Assembly: GCA_045647785.1 (NCBI GenBank)
Contig: JAZRMU010000009.1
Coordinates: 1-15,655 of the forward strand
Direction: 5' to 3'
Length of the DNA: 15,655 nucleotides
From: SIG565 sp045647785
GTDB lineage: Bacteria > Bacillota > Clostridia > Oscillospirales > Acutalibacteraceae
The first letter of the stretch is position 1. Every line of letters starts with the position of its first letter. Positions 1 through 8,329 of the stretch are shown piece after piece. The position numbers were made by a program, and so were the translations under genes. Under the pieces are notes generated by a model that was not told the DNA's origin, did no database searches, and saw nothing but the letters and a program-made list of their open reading frames with translations.

Positions 1-1535
1 CCTTTGAGGATGTATATTTAACCTTCCAAGAATATTTTGAAAGCCCCCGCAAGGATGGCAAGCGTTGGGGCAAGCCGCTCGCAGCGCTGCTTGGCGCATT
101 TAAGGCACAGCTAGAGCTCGGAATCGGTTCTATCGGTGGTAAGGATTCGATGAGTGGTTCGTTTGAAGATATCGATGTACCGCCTACGCTCGTTTCCTTT
201 GCCGTTACAACCGGTAAGGTGGGCGAGGTTGTATCGCCCGAGCTTAAGAAGTCCGGCAATAAGTTGGTTTGGATTTCTGCCGCTTATAACGATAAGGATT
301 TACCCGAAACAGCATCGCTCAAAAAGGTGTTCTCAACCGTAACAGAGGCGCTGCGCTCCGGTAAGGCTGTTTCCTGCTACACTATGGGTCTTGGTGGTAT
401 TGCCGAGGCTGCTATGAAGATGGCATTTGGTAACGGTCTTGGCGTGCGCTTTGCCGATTTTGTAACCCCCGGTAAGCTGTTCAACGATTGCTACGGCTCA
501 TTCCTTCTCGAGGTAGAGCCCGATGTTGAAATCGAGGGCGCTATTGAAATTGCCACTGTTACCGATGATGCTGCTATTTCGCTCGGAAACGAAAAGGTAG
601 AACTTGCAGAGCTGCTTGAAATCTATGAAAATAAGCTTGAAAGCGTTTACAGCTGCAATATCGAAAACAATGAAAAGACAAACGAAAACTTCCGATATGA
701 GGCTACATCTTATCCCGCACCCGCAATCAAGGTGGCGAGGCCGAAGGTGCTTATTCCCGCATTCCCCGGTACTAACTGCGAGTTTGACTCTGCAAAAGCA
801 GTGCGCGATGCAGGCGCTGAACCGAAAATTCTTGTTATTAACAATTTATCTGCCGAGGGCATTAAGAAGAGTGTTGAAAGCTTTGCAAACGAGCTTAAAT
901 CCTCACAGATGATATTTATCCCCGGCGGCTTCTCGGGCGGCGATGAGCCCGACGGTAGCGGTAAGTTTATAACCGCATTCTTCCGCAATGCTGAAATTAA
1001 AGAGGGTGTTATGGATTTACTCAATAATCGCGACGGTCTTATGTGCGGTATCTGTAACGGCTTCCAGGCACTTATTAAGTTAGGTCTTGTGCCGTACGGT
1101 AAGATTATCGATACAGATGAAAACTGCCCGACACTCACCTTTAATACAATAGCACGCCATCAGTCGAGAATTGTTAGAACACGAATTGCATCTAACAAGT
1201 CGCCCTGGCTTAAGAACACCAATGTAGGGGATATCTACAGTGTGCCGATTTCTCACGGTGAGGGTCGTTTCATTGCCGACGAGGCACTTATTCGTCAGTT
1301 GGCAGCCAACGGTCAGATTGCTACGCAGTATGTTGATTTATCGGGCAACGCTACAAACGATATCCGTTTCAATCCTAACGATTCAATGTATGCTATAGAG
1401 GGTATTACCTCGCCCGACGGCAGAGTATTTGGTAAAATGGGTCATAGCGAGCGTATCGGTGCAGGTCTTTATAAGAATGTGCCGGGTGAATATGATATTA
1501 AAATGTTCCGCAGTGCGGTTGAGTATTTTAAATAA
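1..1535 (+). CDS. purL: Phosphoribosylformylglycinamidine synthase, C-terminal part (PurL with fused PurQ glutaminase), 5' end cut by window
   Basis: Fourth step of purine synthesis: FGAR + glutamine + ATP gives FGAM. The frame is open from base 3 to the stop, about 510 residues, so the ATG at 150 is internal. The first visible part is the end of the synthetase region, with the conserved IGGKDSMSGSF stretch around 130-162. After a linker near 660-740 comes a class I glutamine amidotransferase domain beginning KVLIPAFPGTNCEFDSA. Its nucleophile cysteine lies in CGICNGFQ (TGT 1053-1055), and the His and Glu of the triad are in SHGEGRF (CAC 1254-1256, GAG 1260-1262). This single-chain synthetase-glutaminase form differs from the separate PurS/PurL/PurQ of Bacillus. 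It lies 14 nt before glyA and probably shares its transcript. The promoter lies outside the window. Confidence 0.96.
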   Translation, partial: FEDVYLTFQEYFESPRKDGKRWGKPLAALLGAFKAQLELGIGSIGGKDSMSGSFEDIDVPPTLVSFAVTTGKVGEVVSPELKKSGNKLVWISAAYNDKDLPETASLKKVFSTVTEALRSGKAVSCYTMGLGGIAEAAMKMAFGNGLGVRFADFVTPGKLFNDCYGSFLLEVEPDVEIEGAIEIATVTDDAAISLGNEKVELAELLEIYENKLESVYSCNIENNEKTNENFRYEATSYPAPAIKVARPKVLIPAFPGTNCEFDSAKAVRDAGAEPKILVINNLSAEGIKKSVESFANELKSSQMIFIPGGFSGGDEPDGSGKFITAFFRNAEIKEGVMDLLNNRDGLMCGICNGFQALIKLGLVPYGKIIDTDENCPTLTFNTIARHQSRIVRTRIASNKSPWLKNTNVGDIYSVPISHGEGRFIADEALIRQLAANGQIATQYVDLSGNATNDIRFNPNDSMYAIEGITSPDGRVFGKMGHSERIGAGLYKNVPGEYDIKMFRSAVEYFK

Positions 1536-1537
1536 TC

Positions 1538-1544
1538 GGAGGAG
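1538..1544 (+). promoter_or_regulatory. Ribosome binding site of glyA
   Basis: GGAGGAG lies 5 nt before the ATG at 1550, within the 14-nt gap after the purL stop. It is a near-perfect Shine-Dalgarno sequence, which fixes the glyA start and supports co-translation from a purL-glyA message. Confidence 0.8.
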
Positions 1545-1549
1545 CAAAA

Positions 1550-2787
1550 ATGAACTTTTTTGATGAGCTTCAGAATTTTGATAGCGAGGTTTATGCCGCT
1601 TGTAATGATGAACTATCCCGTCAGCAGCATAATATTGAGCTAATTGCAAGTGAAAACATAGTGTCAAAGGCAGTGCTGTTGGCTGCAGGTGGCGTACTTA
1701 CCAATAAATACGCCGAGGGTTATCCCGGAAAACGCTACTATGGCGGTTGTGTTCATGTGGATGTTGTAGAGGATATTGCCCGTCGCCGTGCTTGTGAATT
1801 GTTTGGCGCTGAACATGCAAATGTTCAGCCCCATTCGGGCGCTAATGCCAATCTTGCAGTTTTCTTTGCCCTCTTGCAGCCGGGCGATACCGTTATGGGT
1901 ATGAATCTGTCTGAAGGCGGCCATTTATCGCATGGCTCACCCGTTAATATTTCAGGTAAATACTTTAATATCGTGCCCTACGGTGTTAACAAGGAAACCG
2001 AAACTATTGATTATGATGAAATGGAAAGAATAGCGCTCGAGTGCAAGCCGAAGTTAATTGTTGTTGGTGCCAGCGCATATTCCCGTATTATCGATTTCCC
2101 GCGTTGCCGCGAAATTTGCGATAAGGTTGGCGCATATTTAATGGTAGATATCGCTCATATTGCAGGTCTTGTAGCTGCCGGACTTCATCCGTCTCCCGTG
2201 CCCTATGCCGATGTTGTAACCACTACAACACATAAGACTCTTCGCGGTCCTCGCGGCGGTCTTATCCTTTGCAAGGAGGAGCACGCAAAGGCTATTGATA
2301 AAGCTATTTTCCCCGGAGTTCAAGGTGGTCCCTTAATGCACATTATCGCCGCCAAGGCTGTGGCACTCGGCGAAGCACTCACCGATGAGTTTAAAGAGTA
2401 TCAGCTTCAGGTTATTAAGAACGCCGCCGCTCTTTGCGAGGGTCTTAAAAAGCGCGGTCTTGAAATTGTGTCGGGTGGCACGGATAACCACCTAATGCTC
2501 TTGAAGCTTGTTGGCACAGGCATTACAGGCAAGGAGCTTGAGCACCGACTTGACGAGGTGCACATTACCGCAAATAAAACACTATCCCCGGCGAGCCGCT
2601 TTCTCCCTTTATCACAAGCGGTGTAAGACTTGGTACTCCCGCTGTAACAACACGCGGCTTCAAAGAGGCTGAAATGGATTTGATTGCCGGCTGGATTGCT
2701 GATATTATTAAGGATTTTGAGGGTAATAAGGAAAGAGTTAGCCGCGAGGTTCAGGAGCTTTGCGCTAAATTCCCGATTTACGCGTAA
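1550..2787 (+). CDS. glyA: Serine hydroxymethyltransferase with an apparent -1 frameshift near 2576-2579
   Basis: PLP enzyme converting serine + THF to glycine + 5,10-methylene-THF. The first frame runs 1550-2626 (358 residues), but family similarity leaves that frame after HITANK. It resumes one base off at 2581 as TIPGEPLSPF, SGVRLGTPAVTTRGF and on to a TAA at 2785-2787. Restoring one A to the four-A run at 2576-2579 gives AAA AAC ACT (K-N-T) and a 412-residue protein, the normal SHMT length. The PLP lysine is K229 in TTTHKTLRGPRGG. Read literally, the gene loses the conserved SGxRxGT region with its substrate-binding arginine and would be inactive. A homopolymer sequencing error is the simplest explanation; a real mutation cannot be excluded. 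fhs follows after 22 nt. Confidence 0.93.
2576..2580 (+). other. Site of apparent one-base deletion in glyA
   Basis: The four-A run followed by C should be five A's to keep the conserved ANKNTIPGE reading. Upstream of this point frame 1550+3k encodes SHMT; from 2581 the continuation is one base off. No clear slippery heptamer with a downstream pseudoknot is evident. Confidence 0.85.
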
Positions 2788-2809
2788 TGATTTTTAGAAG
2801 GTGTTAAAA

Positions 2810-4486
2810 ATGGCTTATTTAAGTGATATTGAAATTGCACAAAATGCAAAAATGCAGCCTATTACAGAAATCGCAAGGGTTTCGGGCGTTGATGAAAAAT
2901 ATATTGAGCAGTACGGTAAATACAAGGCTAAAATTGATCTCTCTCTTTTAGAAGAGGAGGGAAGACAGAATGGTAAACTGATTCTTGTTACCGCAATTAC
3001 CCCCACCCCCGCAGGCGAGGGCAAAACCACAACAACCATCGGTCTTGCCGACGGAATGAAAAGAATAGGCAAGAATGTAACCGTTGCTCTGCGCGAGCCC
3101 TCCTTGGGTCCTGTTTTTGGCGTAAAGGGCGGTGCTGCGGGCGGCGGCTATGCTCAGGTTGTTCCGATGGAGGATATAAATCTCCATTTCACAGGCGATT
3201 TCCATGCAATTGGTGCTGCAAACAATTTGCTCGCAGCAATGCTTGATAACCACATTCAGCAGGGTAATCAGCTTGGTATTGATGTTCGCAAAATCACCTG
3301 GAAGCGCTGCGTTGATATGAACGACCGCCAGCTTCGTTTCGTTGTGGACGGTATGGGTGGCAAGGCAAACGGCGTGCCGCGCGAGGATGGCTTTGATATT
3401 ACGGTTGCGAGTGAAATTATGGCGGTACTCTGCCTTTCAAATTCTATCACCGATTTAAAGGAAAGACTTTCGCGCATTATTGTTGGCTACAATTATAATG
3501 ATGAGCCCGTTACCTGCGGTCAGCTGAAGGCAGCAGGTGCTATGACAGCACTACTGAAGGACGCTATTAAGCCTAACCTTGTTCAGACTCTTGAAGGCAC
3601 ACCCGCCTTTGTTCACGGCGGACCGTTTGCTAATATAGCACACGGCTGCAACTCTGTAATGGCAACAAAGCTAGCCCTTAAAATGGGGGACTATGCCATA
3701 ACAGAGGCCGGCTTCGGTGCTGACCTTGGCGCTGAAAAGTTCCTTGATATTAAGTGCCGTATGGCAGGACTTACCCCCGATGCTGTTGTTATGGTGGCTA
3801 CCGTTCGTGCTCTTAAAATGCATGGCGGTCTTGCAAAAACCGAGCTTGGCAGCGAAAATCTTGAAGCACTGGGCAAAGGTATTCCGAACCTCCTTCGCCA
3901 TGTTTCCAATATAAAGAATGTTTATAAGCTGCCTTGCGTTGTGGCGGTTAATCGCTTCCCAACCGACACCGACAGCGAAATAGAATTTATCATAAACAAA
4001 TGCCGCGAGCTTGGCGTTAACACCGTGCTTTCCACCGTTTGGGCAGAAGGCGGCAAGGGTGGCGAGGCTTTAGCCCGCGAGGTTGTGCGCCTTTGCGAAG
4101 AGGAAAAGGGCGACTTCACCTTTGCTTATGAGCTTGATACTACTATCGAGGAAAAAATTGAGGCAGTAGTACGCAAGGTTTATGGCGGTAATGGCATCAG
4201 CATTCTGCCTGCTGCCAAAAAGCAGATTGAGAAATTAGCCGAAATGGGCTTTAACAATGTGCCTATTTGTGTTGCTAAAACACAGTATAGCTTCTCGGAT
4301 AACCCCGCTCTTCTCGGCGCACCCGAAAACTTTACGGTTACCATTAAAAATGTTAAGGTATCTGCTGGTGCAGGCTTTATAGTTGTTATGACAGGCGACA
4401 TTTTGACAATGCCCGGTCTTCCAAAGGTTCCTGCGGCAGAAAAAATTGATGTTGATGAAGCCGGAAAAATCACAGGACTTTTCTAA
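2810..4486 (+). CDS. fhs: Formate-tetrahydrofolate ligase (10-formyl-THF synthetase)
   Basis: ATP-dependent cytosolic enzyme joining formate to tetrahydrofolate to give 10-formyl-THF, the formyl donor for two steps of purine synthesis and an intermediate of the reductive acetyl-CoA route. The 558-residue product has the usual family length. It shows the nucleotide-binding loop TPTPAGEGKTTTTIGL (about residues 64-79) and then the strongly conserved EPSLGPVFGVKGGAAGGGY and FTGDFHAI stretches. I chose ATG 2810 over the in-frame GTG at 2801 because AGAAGG (2796-2801) lies at the right distance for the ATG and overlaps the GTG. It follows glyA by 22 nt and is separated from the next gene by one base, so it looks like part of a one-carbon/purine operon. 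Alone it does not prove acetogenesis, since many Clostridia use Fhs anabolically. Confidence 0.97.
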   Translation: MAYLSDIEIAQNAKMQPITEIARVSGVDEKYIEQYGKYKAKIDLSLLEEEGRQNGKLILVTAITPTPAGEGKTTTTIGLADGMKRIGKNVTVALREPSLGPVFGVKGGAAGGGYAQVVPMEDINLHFTGDFHAIGAANNLLAAMLDNHIQQGNQLGIDVRKITWKRCVDMNDRQLRFVVDGMGGKANGVPREDGFDITVASEIMAVLCLSNSITDLKERLSRIIVGYNYNDEPVTCGQLKAAGAMTALLKDAIKPNLVQTLEGTPAFVHGGPFANIAHGCNSVMATKLALKMGDYAITEAGFGADLGAEKFLDIKCRMAGLTPDAVVMVATVRALKMHGGLAKTELGSENLEALGKGIPNLLRHVSNIKNVYKLPCVVAVNRFPTDTDSEIEFIINKCRELGVNTVLSTVWAEGGKGGEALAREVVRLCEEEKGDFTFAYELDTTIEEKIEAVVRKVYGGNGISILPAAKKQIEKLAEMGFNNVPICVAKTQYSFSDNPALLGAPENFTVTIKNVKVSAGAGFIVVMTGDILTMPGLPKVPAAEKIDVDEAGKITGLF

Positions 4487-4487
4487 A

Positions 4488-5537
4488 ATGAAGTTGTTTG
4501 TAAAATTATTGGCGGCGGTGCTATCGGTTGCGCTCTTTTTATCGGCGTGCGGCGGCAGCACCATACCGCATGATGATAATGCTCCGCCCACTCCAAGCGA
4601 GCAGGGTGGAGAAGAACTAAAACCCGAGACTCCTTCCGAGCAGCCGCAAAAAAAAGAGCCCAGCCCTTATGGAGATTTGCTTTCTCAAATCGGAGAAACG
4701 GGCAAAAATCTGGTGGCACTTGGAGACCTCAAAAAGGGTGAGTATTCAGAGGCTTTAGCCGAGCTAGAAGCTGTGCTCAAGGGCTATTCAAGAGAGGTAT
4801 CGCTGACGGTTTATTCGCTTGATGACTATAAAGCGCTCTATTATAATACTTCTTCGGGTATTTTCTCTGCCTGTGCGGTTAAGGCGCCCTATTCACTCTA
4901 TTGCTGCAAGCAAATGGAAAGTGGAAAGGGCACGCTTGATACCGAAATGGTGTATGAGAAAAAGCATTACGAAACCGGTACGGGCGATATGCAGTATTCG
5001 CCGCTTGGCACTACCTTCGATATGCGAACCATAATAAATAAGAGTATGAGCATCAGTGATAATGTGGGCTATTTAATGCAGGTCGATTATTTCGGCAGAG
5101 AGGGATATAATTCTTATGTTTCCTCGCTTGGCTGCGATTCGCTTAAGATTAAGCCGACTGTATGGAGTCTTTATACAAAATCGCACCATTTAGCTGTGGC
5201 TTGGCGTGAGATCTACAGGTATTTTAAAACCGAAACCGAGTTATCTAGATTCCTTTATTCAACCTGTACCAACACTGCAAACAATTATGCTACTGCCGCA
5301 CTCAAGGATATTGATATCTCGCATAAGCAGGGGCATAACCGTACGGGCGACTGGAAATCGTATAGCGATGCCGGCATTGTTTGGAACGGAGATAATCCGT
5401 ATATCATAGTTGTGCTTACCAATGCACCCGGACCCTCGAGCTCCGATGCTGAATTTATGGCGAAAATAATAAATATCGTTCATAATAAGCTTATAAATAG
5501 CGGTGAATATGTAGACCTGACAAAAAAGTGCAATTAA
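4488..5537 (+). CDS. Lipoprotein with class A beta-lactamase-like (serine hydrolase) fold; catalytic Ser replaced by Cys
   Basis: The 349-residue product starts MKLFVKLLAAVLSVALFLSA then Cys21, a clear lipobox (LSAC), followed by a Pro/Glu-rich linker (about 25-60). The rest resembles the class A beta-lactamase/PBP-like fold. The SxxK position reads C129-A-V-K132 in SACAVKAPYSLY, the second motif is S190-D-N in SISDNVGYLM, and the third (normally KTG) is K280-Q-G. It ends with the typical YSDAGIVW and PYIIVVLT strands. With Cys129 for Ser it may be a non-penicillin hydrolase, a cysteine variant or a binding protein; resistance should not be assumed. An upstream in-frame ATG at 4446 lies inside fhs and would put extra residues before the signal peptide, so ATG 4488 is preferred; AGGA at 4474-4477 may be its SD. 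It starts 1 nt after the fhs stop. Confidence 0.85.
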   Translation: MKLFVKLLAAVLSVALFLSACGGSTIPHDDNAPPTPSEQGGEELKPETPSEQPQKKEPSPYGDLLSQIGETGKNLVALGDLKKGEYSEALAELEAVLKGYSREVSLTVYSLDDYKALYYNTSSGIFSACAVKAPYSLYCCKQMESGKGTLDTEMVYEKKHYETGTGDMQYSPLGTTFDMRTIINKSMSISDNVGYLMQVDYFGREGYNSYVSSLGCDSLKIKPTVWSLYTKSHHLAVAWREIYRYFKTETELSRFLYSTCTNTANNYATAALKDIDISHKQGHNRTGDWKSYSDAGIVWNGDNPYIIVVLTNAPGPSSSDAEFMAKIINIVHNKLINSGEYVDLTKKCN

Positions 5538-5564
5538 TTTCACGCATCGCCTTGGGGGCAAAAA

Positions 5565-6449
5565 ATGAAGAAAAATTATATTTTAGCCTTTAGTGCCATA
5601 TTCTTTTGGTCTACAATGGCTACAGTCAGCAAGCTGCTGCTTAATAACTTTAACAGCGTTTTTGTGCTGTGCATAAGCTCGCTGTTCGCGTTTTTATTTC
5701 TGCTTTTCAAGAATATAATCACACACAATATTTTAAAGTTTTCGGAATATTCCTTTAAAGATTGTGCTGTTATGGTGCTGATAGGGCTTCCGGGTATACT
5801 TGTTTATAATCTGCTTTATTATATAGGGGCCGCTGTAATGCCTGCTTCCCAAGCGTTTATAATTAATTACCTTTGGCCGATAATGAGCATCATTTTTGCG
5901 TGTGTTTTGTTAAAAGAAAAAATGAATTTCCGCAAAATAGTGGCTATATTGATGTCGTTTTTAGGTGTTATAATAGTTGCCGGTACAGGCGATAGTGGTT
6001 TTGGTGGAACTACTGTTTTTGGCGCGATTAGTATATTCTTTGCAGCTATGAGCTACGGAATTTTTACAGCGCTAAACCAAAAATTCCAGTATGATAAAAA
6101 TATATTGCTAATGCTCGTTTATGCTGCAACAACCGGAATAACTGCGGTTATATGTGTTTTCACAAACGCCTTTGCCGTGGTAAATGCAGCCGACATTTTA
6201 GGTTTTGCTTGGAATGGAGCGCTTGTGATGGGAGTTGCTAATACTGCGTGGGCAATAGCGCTTGAATCGGGTGAAACGGCAAAGATTTCAAATCTTGCCT
6301 ACATAACCCCATTCGCCTCGCTCATATGGATAGCTGTTTTCTTGAAAGAGAGCATAAATCCGTTTGCATTTTTAGGACTTGTAATTATAGTTGCAGGGAT
6401 TCTTATCCAGCTGGGCGGAAAAAACGAAAATAATAAATCGGTTAGGTAA
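5565..6449 (+). CDS. EamA/DMT-family membrane transporter, ten transmembrane helices
   Basis: The 294-residue, very hydrophobic protein shows ten predicted helices in two halves of five, the layout of the drug/metabolite transporter superfamily (two EamA domains, roughly 5-140 and 150-285). Recognisable elements are the first helix IFFWSTMATVSK, the end-of-helix-4 INYLWPIMS with LLKEK, and in the second repeat AYITPFASLIWIAVFLKE. Substrates of this family range over amino acids, sugars and metabolites and cannot be named from sequence. GGGGG at 5554-5558 is the ribosome binding site. The 27-nt gap after the lipoprotein gene has no terminator, so it is likely the last gene of the upstream run; the hairpin at 6435-6463 overlaps its stop codon. 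Confidence 0.93.
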   Translation: MKKNYILAFSAIFFWSTMATVSKLLLNNFNSVFVLCISSLFAFLFLLFKNIITHNILKFSEYSFKDCAVMVLIGLPGILVYNLLYYIGAAVMPASQAFIINYLWPIMSIIFACVLLKEKMNFRKIVAILMSFLGVIIVAGTGDSGFGGTTVFGAISIFFAAMSYGIFTALNQKFQYDKNILLMLVYAATTGITAVICVFTNAFAVVNAADILGFAWNGALVMGVANTAWAIALESGETAKISNLAYITPFASLIWIAVFLKESINPFAFLGLVIIVAGILIQLGGKNENNKSVR

Positions 6450-6463
6450 AACCTAACCGATTT
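6435..6463. terminator. Bidirectional intrinsic terminator between convergent genes
   Basis: A perfect 13-bp stem, AAATCGGTTAGGT (6435-6447) and its complement (6451-6463), with an AAA loop. T-rich sequence follows on both strands. The stop of the transporter gene (6447-6449) lies inside the hairpin, and the stop of the minus-strand gene (6466-6468) lies just outside it. Confidence 0.9.
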
Positions 6464-6465
6464 TC

Positions 6466-7275
6466 TTATGCTTTTTTAGTAAAGATTTTTTTAATAAGCA
6501 TTGTCACAAGTAAAACTATGTAAGCTGCCGCTGTAAATCCCGCGATATAAATTATCAGATTTAGCGGGTATGGTACTATTGGCTGAACAAGACTGTAAAC
6601 AGGTAGGTGAGGCGGCTGGTGCGGGCTCACGAAGAACATATTAAAGGATTCGCTTTGCAGCAGCCCCGAGGCATAGGCAATTTCATTTAGTATGCAGGCA
6701 ATTGCCACAGCGCTTGAAAAAACAGGTAGCGCCTTTAAAATAGTTTTATGCTCTAATTTCACATATTTGGAATAAAGCAGGTATATAGCAACAACTATCA
6801 TTGAGCCGTGGCAGACCATTGTTTGGATATTGATTCCTATTGTGCCGATAAATACATCGCCGGCGTAAATCATAACGCAGCTACCTGCAAAAAGTGCAAA
6901 GGTTGCAAGATAGGCGGACAGGCATTCGTGCACCCTTCCTTTTCGGAAAATTGCAGTCAGAAGTCCTACATACATAGGGGTCGAGCAGAATTGAAATGGG
7001 AATGCATACCATTGGTAATCGGCATTTATTACTCCGTCAGTAACGGTAAAAGTGTAGTTGATTTGCTTATATATTTCAAAGAGAGCTACTATTACCGCGA
7101 CAATGAACATAACGCGCCTTGCGCGAGAACCGCCTTCGTCGGGCTTGTAAAAACGGCAGAGTAAAATGGTTGCTACAATAGTTAGTATAAGACTTAAAAT
7201 GTGAAACCAGCCGAAAATCTGCGGTGTTGGCATAGATAGGTCTAAAAACTCGATAATTTTTACTAAAATTTTCAA
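6466..7275 (-). CDS. YwaF/TMEM164-like integral membrane protein
   Basis: A 269-residue protein with about seven hydrophobic segments. Its pattern resembles the bacterial YwaF (TIGR02206) group, related to eukaryotic TMEM164: an early WFHI motif, then YAFPFQFCSTPMY at the start of a helix, then QTMVCHGSMI in a later helix. Cys97 and His156 sit at about the spacing of the Cys/His pair proposed as catalytic in human TMEM164, an acyltransferase; whether the bacterial protein has that activity is inference. The start is unusual: TTG at 7275 is the first start codon in frame, with a weak GAGATGAG upstream. An ATG at 7285 belongs to another frame, and ATG 7230 (Met16) is a possible later start. It is transcribed in the same direction as the dipeptidase gene, 84 nt away, with its own -10 candidate. 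Confidence 0.82.
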   Translation of the reverse strand: MKILVKIIEFLDLSMPTPQIFGWFHILSLILTIVATILLCRFYKPDEGGSRARRVMFIVAVIVALFEIYKQINYTFTVTDGVINADYQWYAFPFQFCSTPMYVGLLTAIFRKGRVHECLSAYLATFALFAGSCVMIYAGDVFIGTIGINIQTMVCHGSMIVVAIYLLYSKYVKLEHKTILKALPVFSSAVAIACILNEIAYASGLLQSESFNMFFVSPHQPPHLPVYSLVQPIVPYPLNLIIYIAGFTAAAYIVLLVTMLIKKIFTKKA

Positions 7276-7320
7276 AATTGCTCATCTCGATTAATAATGT
7301 TTTAGCTTTCGCTTAATTGA

Positions 7321-7329
7321 ATTGTAGCA
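7321..7329 (-). promoter_or_regulatory. Candidate extended -10 promoter of the YwaF-like gene
   Basis: On the minus strand TGCTACAAT matches an extended -10 (TGn plus TACAAT), about 46 nt before the TTG start. The -35 region is poor (TGGTTT at 17 nt), which the extended -10 could offset. Confidence 0.5.
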
Positions 7330-7359
7330 CAAAATTCGGCAAAAAACCACAATAATTTT

Positions 7360-8274
7360 TCACAAAAGTTTAAGCGAATTTTTGTAACATATTTTCTCTG
7401 CCACGCTAAAGCCCAGCTCTTTAATAAGCGCTTCAGCAAGCAACTGCATATCAGCAGCGTCTTTTATAAAGAGCCTTGTAGTCATTCCGTCAAAGTCGGT
7501 GCCAATGGCGGCACACTCCTCACCTCCCAAATTTATAATGTGTTTAAGGTGGAGTATAATATCCTCGGCAGTAGCACCGCTGCCGCCGTTTAGAAATTTG
7601 CCAAAAAAGGGTATGCCTATAATACCTCCGCTGTTGGCGATAGCAGTAATTTGTTGGTCGGTTAAATTCCGCCTGTGGTCGAGCAGACCTCTTGCGGCAG
7701 AGTGGGTTGCTATTATGGGGCGGTGTGAGATGCCTACAGCATCCCAAAAGCCCGCTTCGTTCAGGTGCGATACGTCTATGTAAATATCGGTGCTGTTAAG
7801 TTCCGCGACAACTTCTCGCCCGAAAGGCTTCAGCGGCATTTCGTTTTGGCTCACCGCAGGGTAGGCGAGGCAATTTTCCGCGTTATGCACAAGCCCTAAA
7901 ATACGAATGCGGTTATTGCGCAACAGCTGCAGCCTATCCAAATCGCCGCCTAAAAATTCGGCGTTTTCCACCGTCAGCAGCGCAGCAACCTTATTAACAT
8001 TATTAGCCCCTATAATATCGCCGGAGTTAGCGGCAAAGCGGGTGGCAGGGGCTGTGGCTATTTGCCGATGGAATTTATCGAGCGAAGCGTTAAAATATTT
8101 TAGCGCGGCATTCCCTCGCAAATTTGCGGGCGTGTAAACAGCAAAGCATTGCGCCATATATCCGCCCTTTTGAAGTTTGTGTTCGCTTATTGCGCCGTCA
8201 TTTTCCAAATAGGTGTGGCTATCGTGTTCGAGCATCTTATAAAGCGTATCACAATGTAGGTCAATGATTTTCAT
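7360..8274 (-). CDS. Membrane dipeptidase, peptidase family M19 (renal dipeptidase-like)
   Basis: A 304-residue zinc hydrolase expected to cleave dipeptides, possibly including those with D-residues. The family's metal ligands are visible in order: H7 and D9 in DLHCDT, the bridging glutamate E103 in TVENAEFLGG, H170 in IDVSHLNE, H191 in IATHSAARG, and the acidic IGTDFDG (D260). No signal peptide is seen, so it is predicted cytosolic like most bacterial M19 enzymes. The start ATG has a strong SD (GGGAGG) a few bases upstream. It is divergent from the M24 aminopeptidase gene across a 78-nt gap, giving a paired peptide-degrading locus. Length is at the short end for the family, but all ligands are present. 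Confidence 0.93.
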   Translation of the reverse strand: MKIIDLHCDTLYKMLEHDSHTYLENDGAISEHKLQKGGYMAQCFAVYTPANLRGNAALKYFNASLDKFHRQIATAPATRFAANSGDIIGANNVNKVAALLTVENAEFLGGDLDRLQLLRNNRIRILGLVHNAENCLAYPAVSQNEMPLKPFGREVVAELNSTDIYIDVSHLNEAGFWDAVGISHRPIIATHSAARGLLDHRRNLTDQQITAIANSGGIIGIPFFGKFLNGGSGATAEDIILHLKHIINLGGEECAAIGTDFDGMTTRLFIKDAADMQLLAEALIKELGFSVAEKICYKNSLKLL

Positions 8275-8302
8275 ACAGTCCTCCCGAAATTACTCAAAAA
8301 AG

Positions 8303-8329
8303 TTGAAAAATATTTAGTTTTGATATAAT
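8303..8329 (+). promoter_or_regulatory. Promoter of the M24 aminopeptidase gene
   Basis: TTGAAA (8303-8308) and TATAAT (8324-8329) with a short 15-nt spacer, helped by TGa directly before the -10 (extended -10). The -10 runs directly into a TATAAT on the minus strand (8335-8330), so the divergent M19 gene may use the same palindrome. Confidence 0.65.

Noticed and set aside
150..154. ATG codons at 150 and 154 as possible gene starts
   Set aside because: The frame of 150 is open to the left window edge and encodes conserved PurL sequence there, so 150 is internal; 154 opens a short out-of-frame shadow.
710..1138. 142-codon open frame on the minus strand inside purL
   Set aside because: It lies fully inside a gene with conserved catalytic motifs, has no recognisable domain and no ribosome binding site seen.
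2801..2809. GTG 2801 as start of fhs
   Set aside because: The SD AGAAGG overlaps this codon; ATG 2810 has correct spacing and family-typical length.
4446..4487. ATG 4446 as start of the beta-lactamase-fold lipoprotein
   Set aside because: It would overlap fhs and add 14 residues before a clear lipoprotein signal peptide that begins at Met 4488.
7076..7285. ATG 7285 open frame before the YwaF-like gene
   Set aside because: It is in another frame from the conserved protein and has no family similarity. A missing base could in principle join it to the gene, but the joined N-terminus is not needed for family length.
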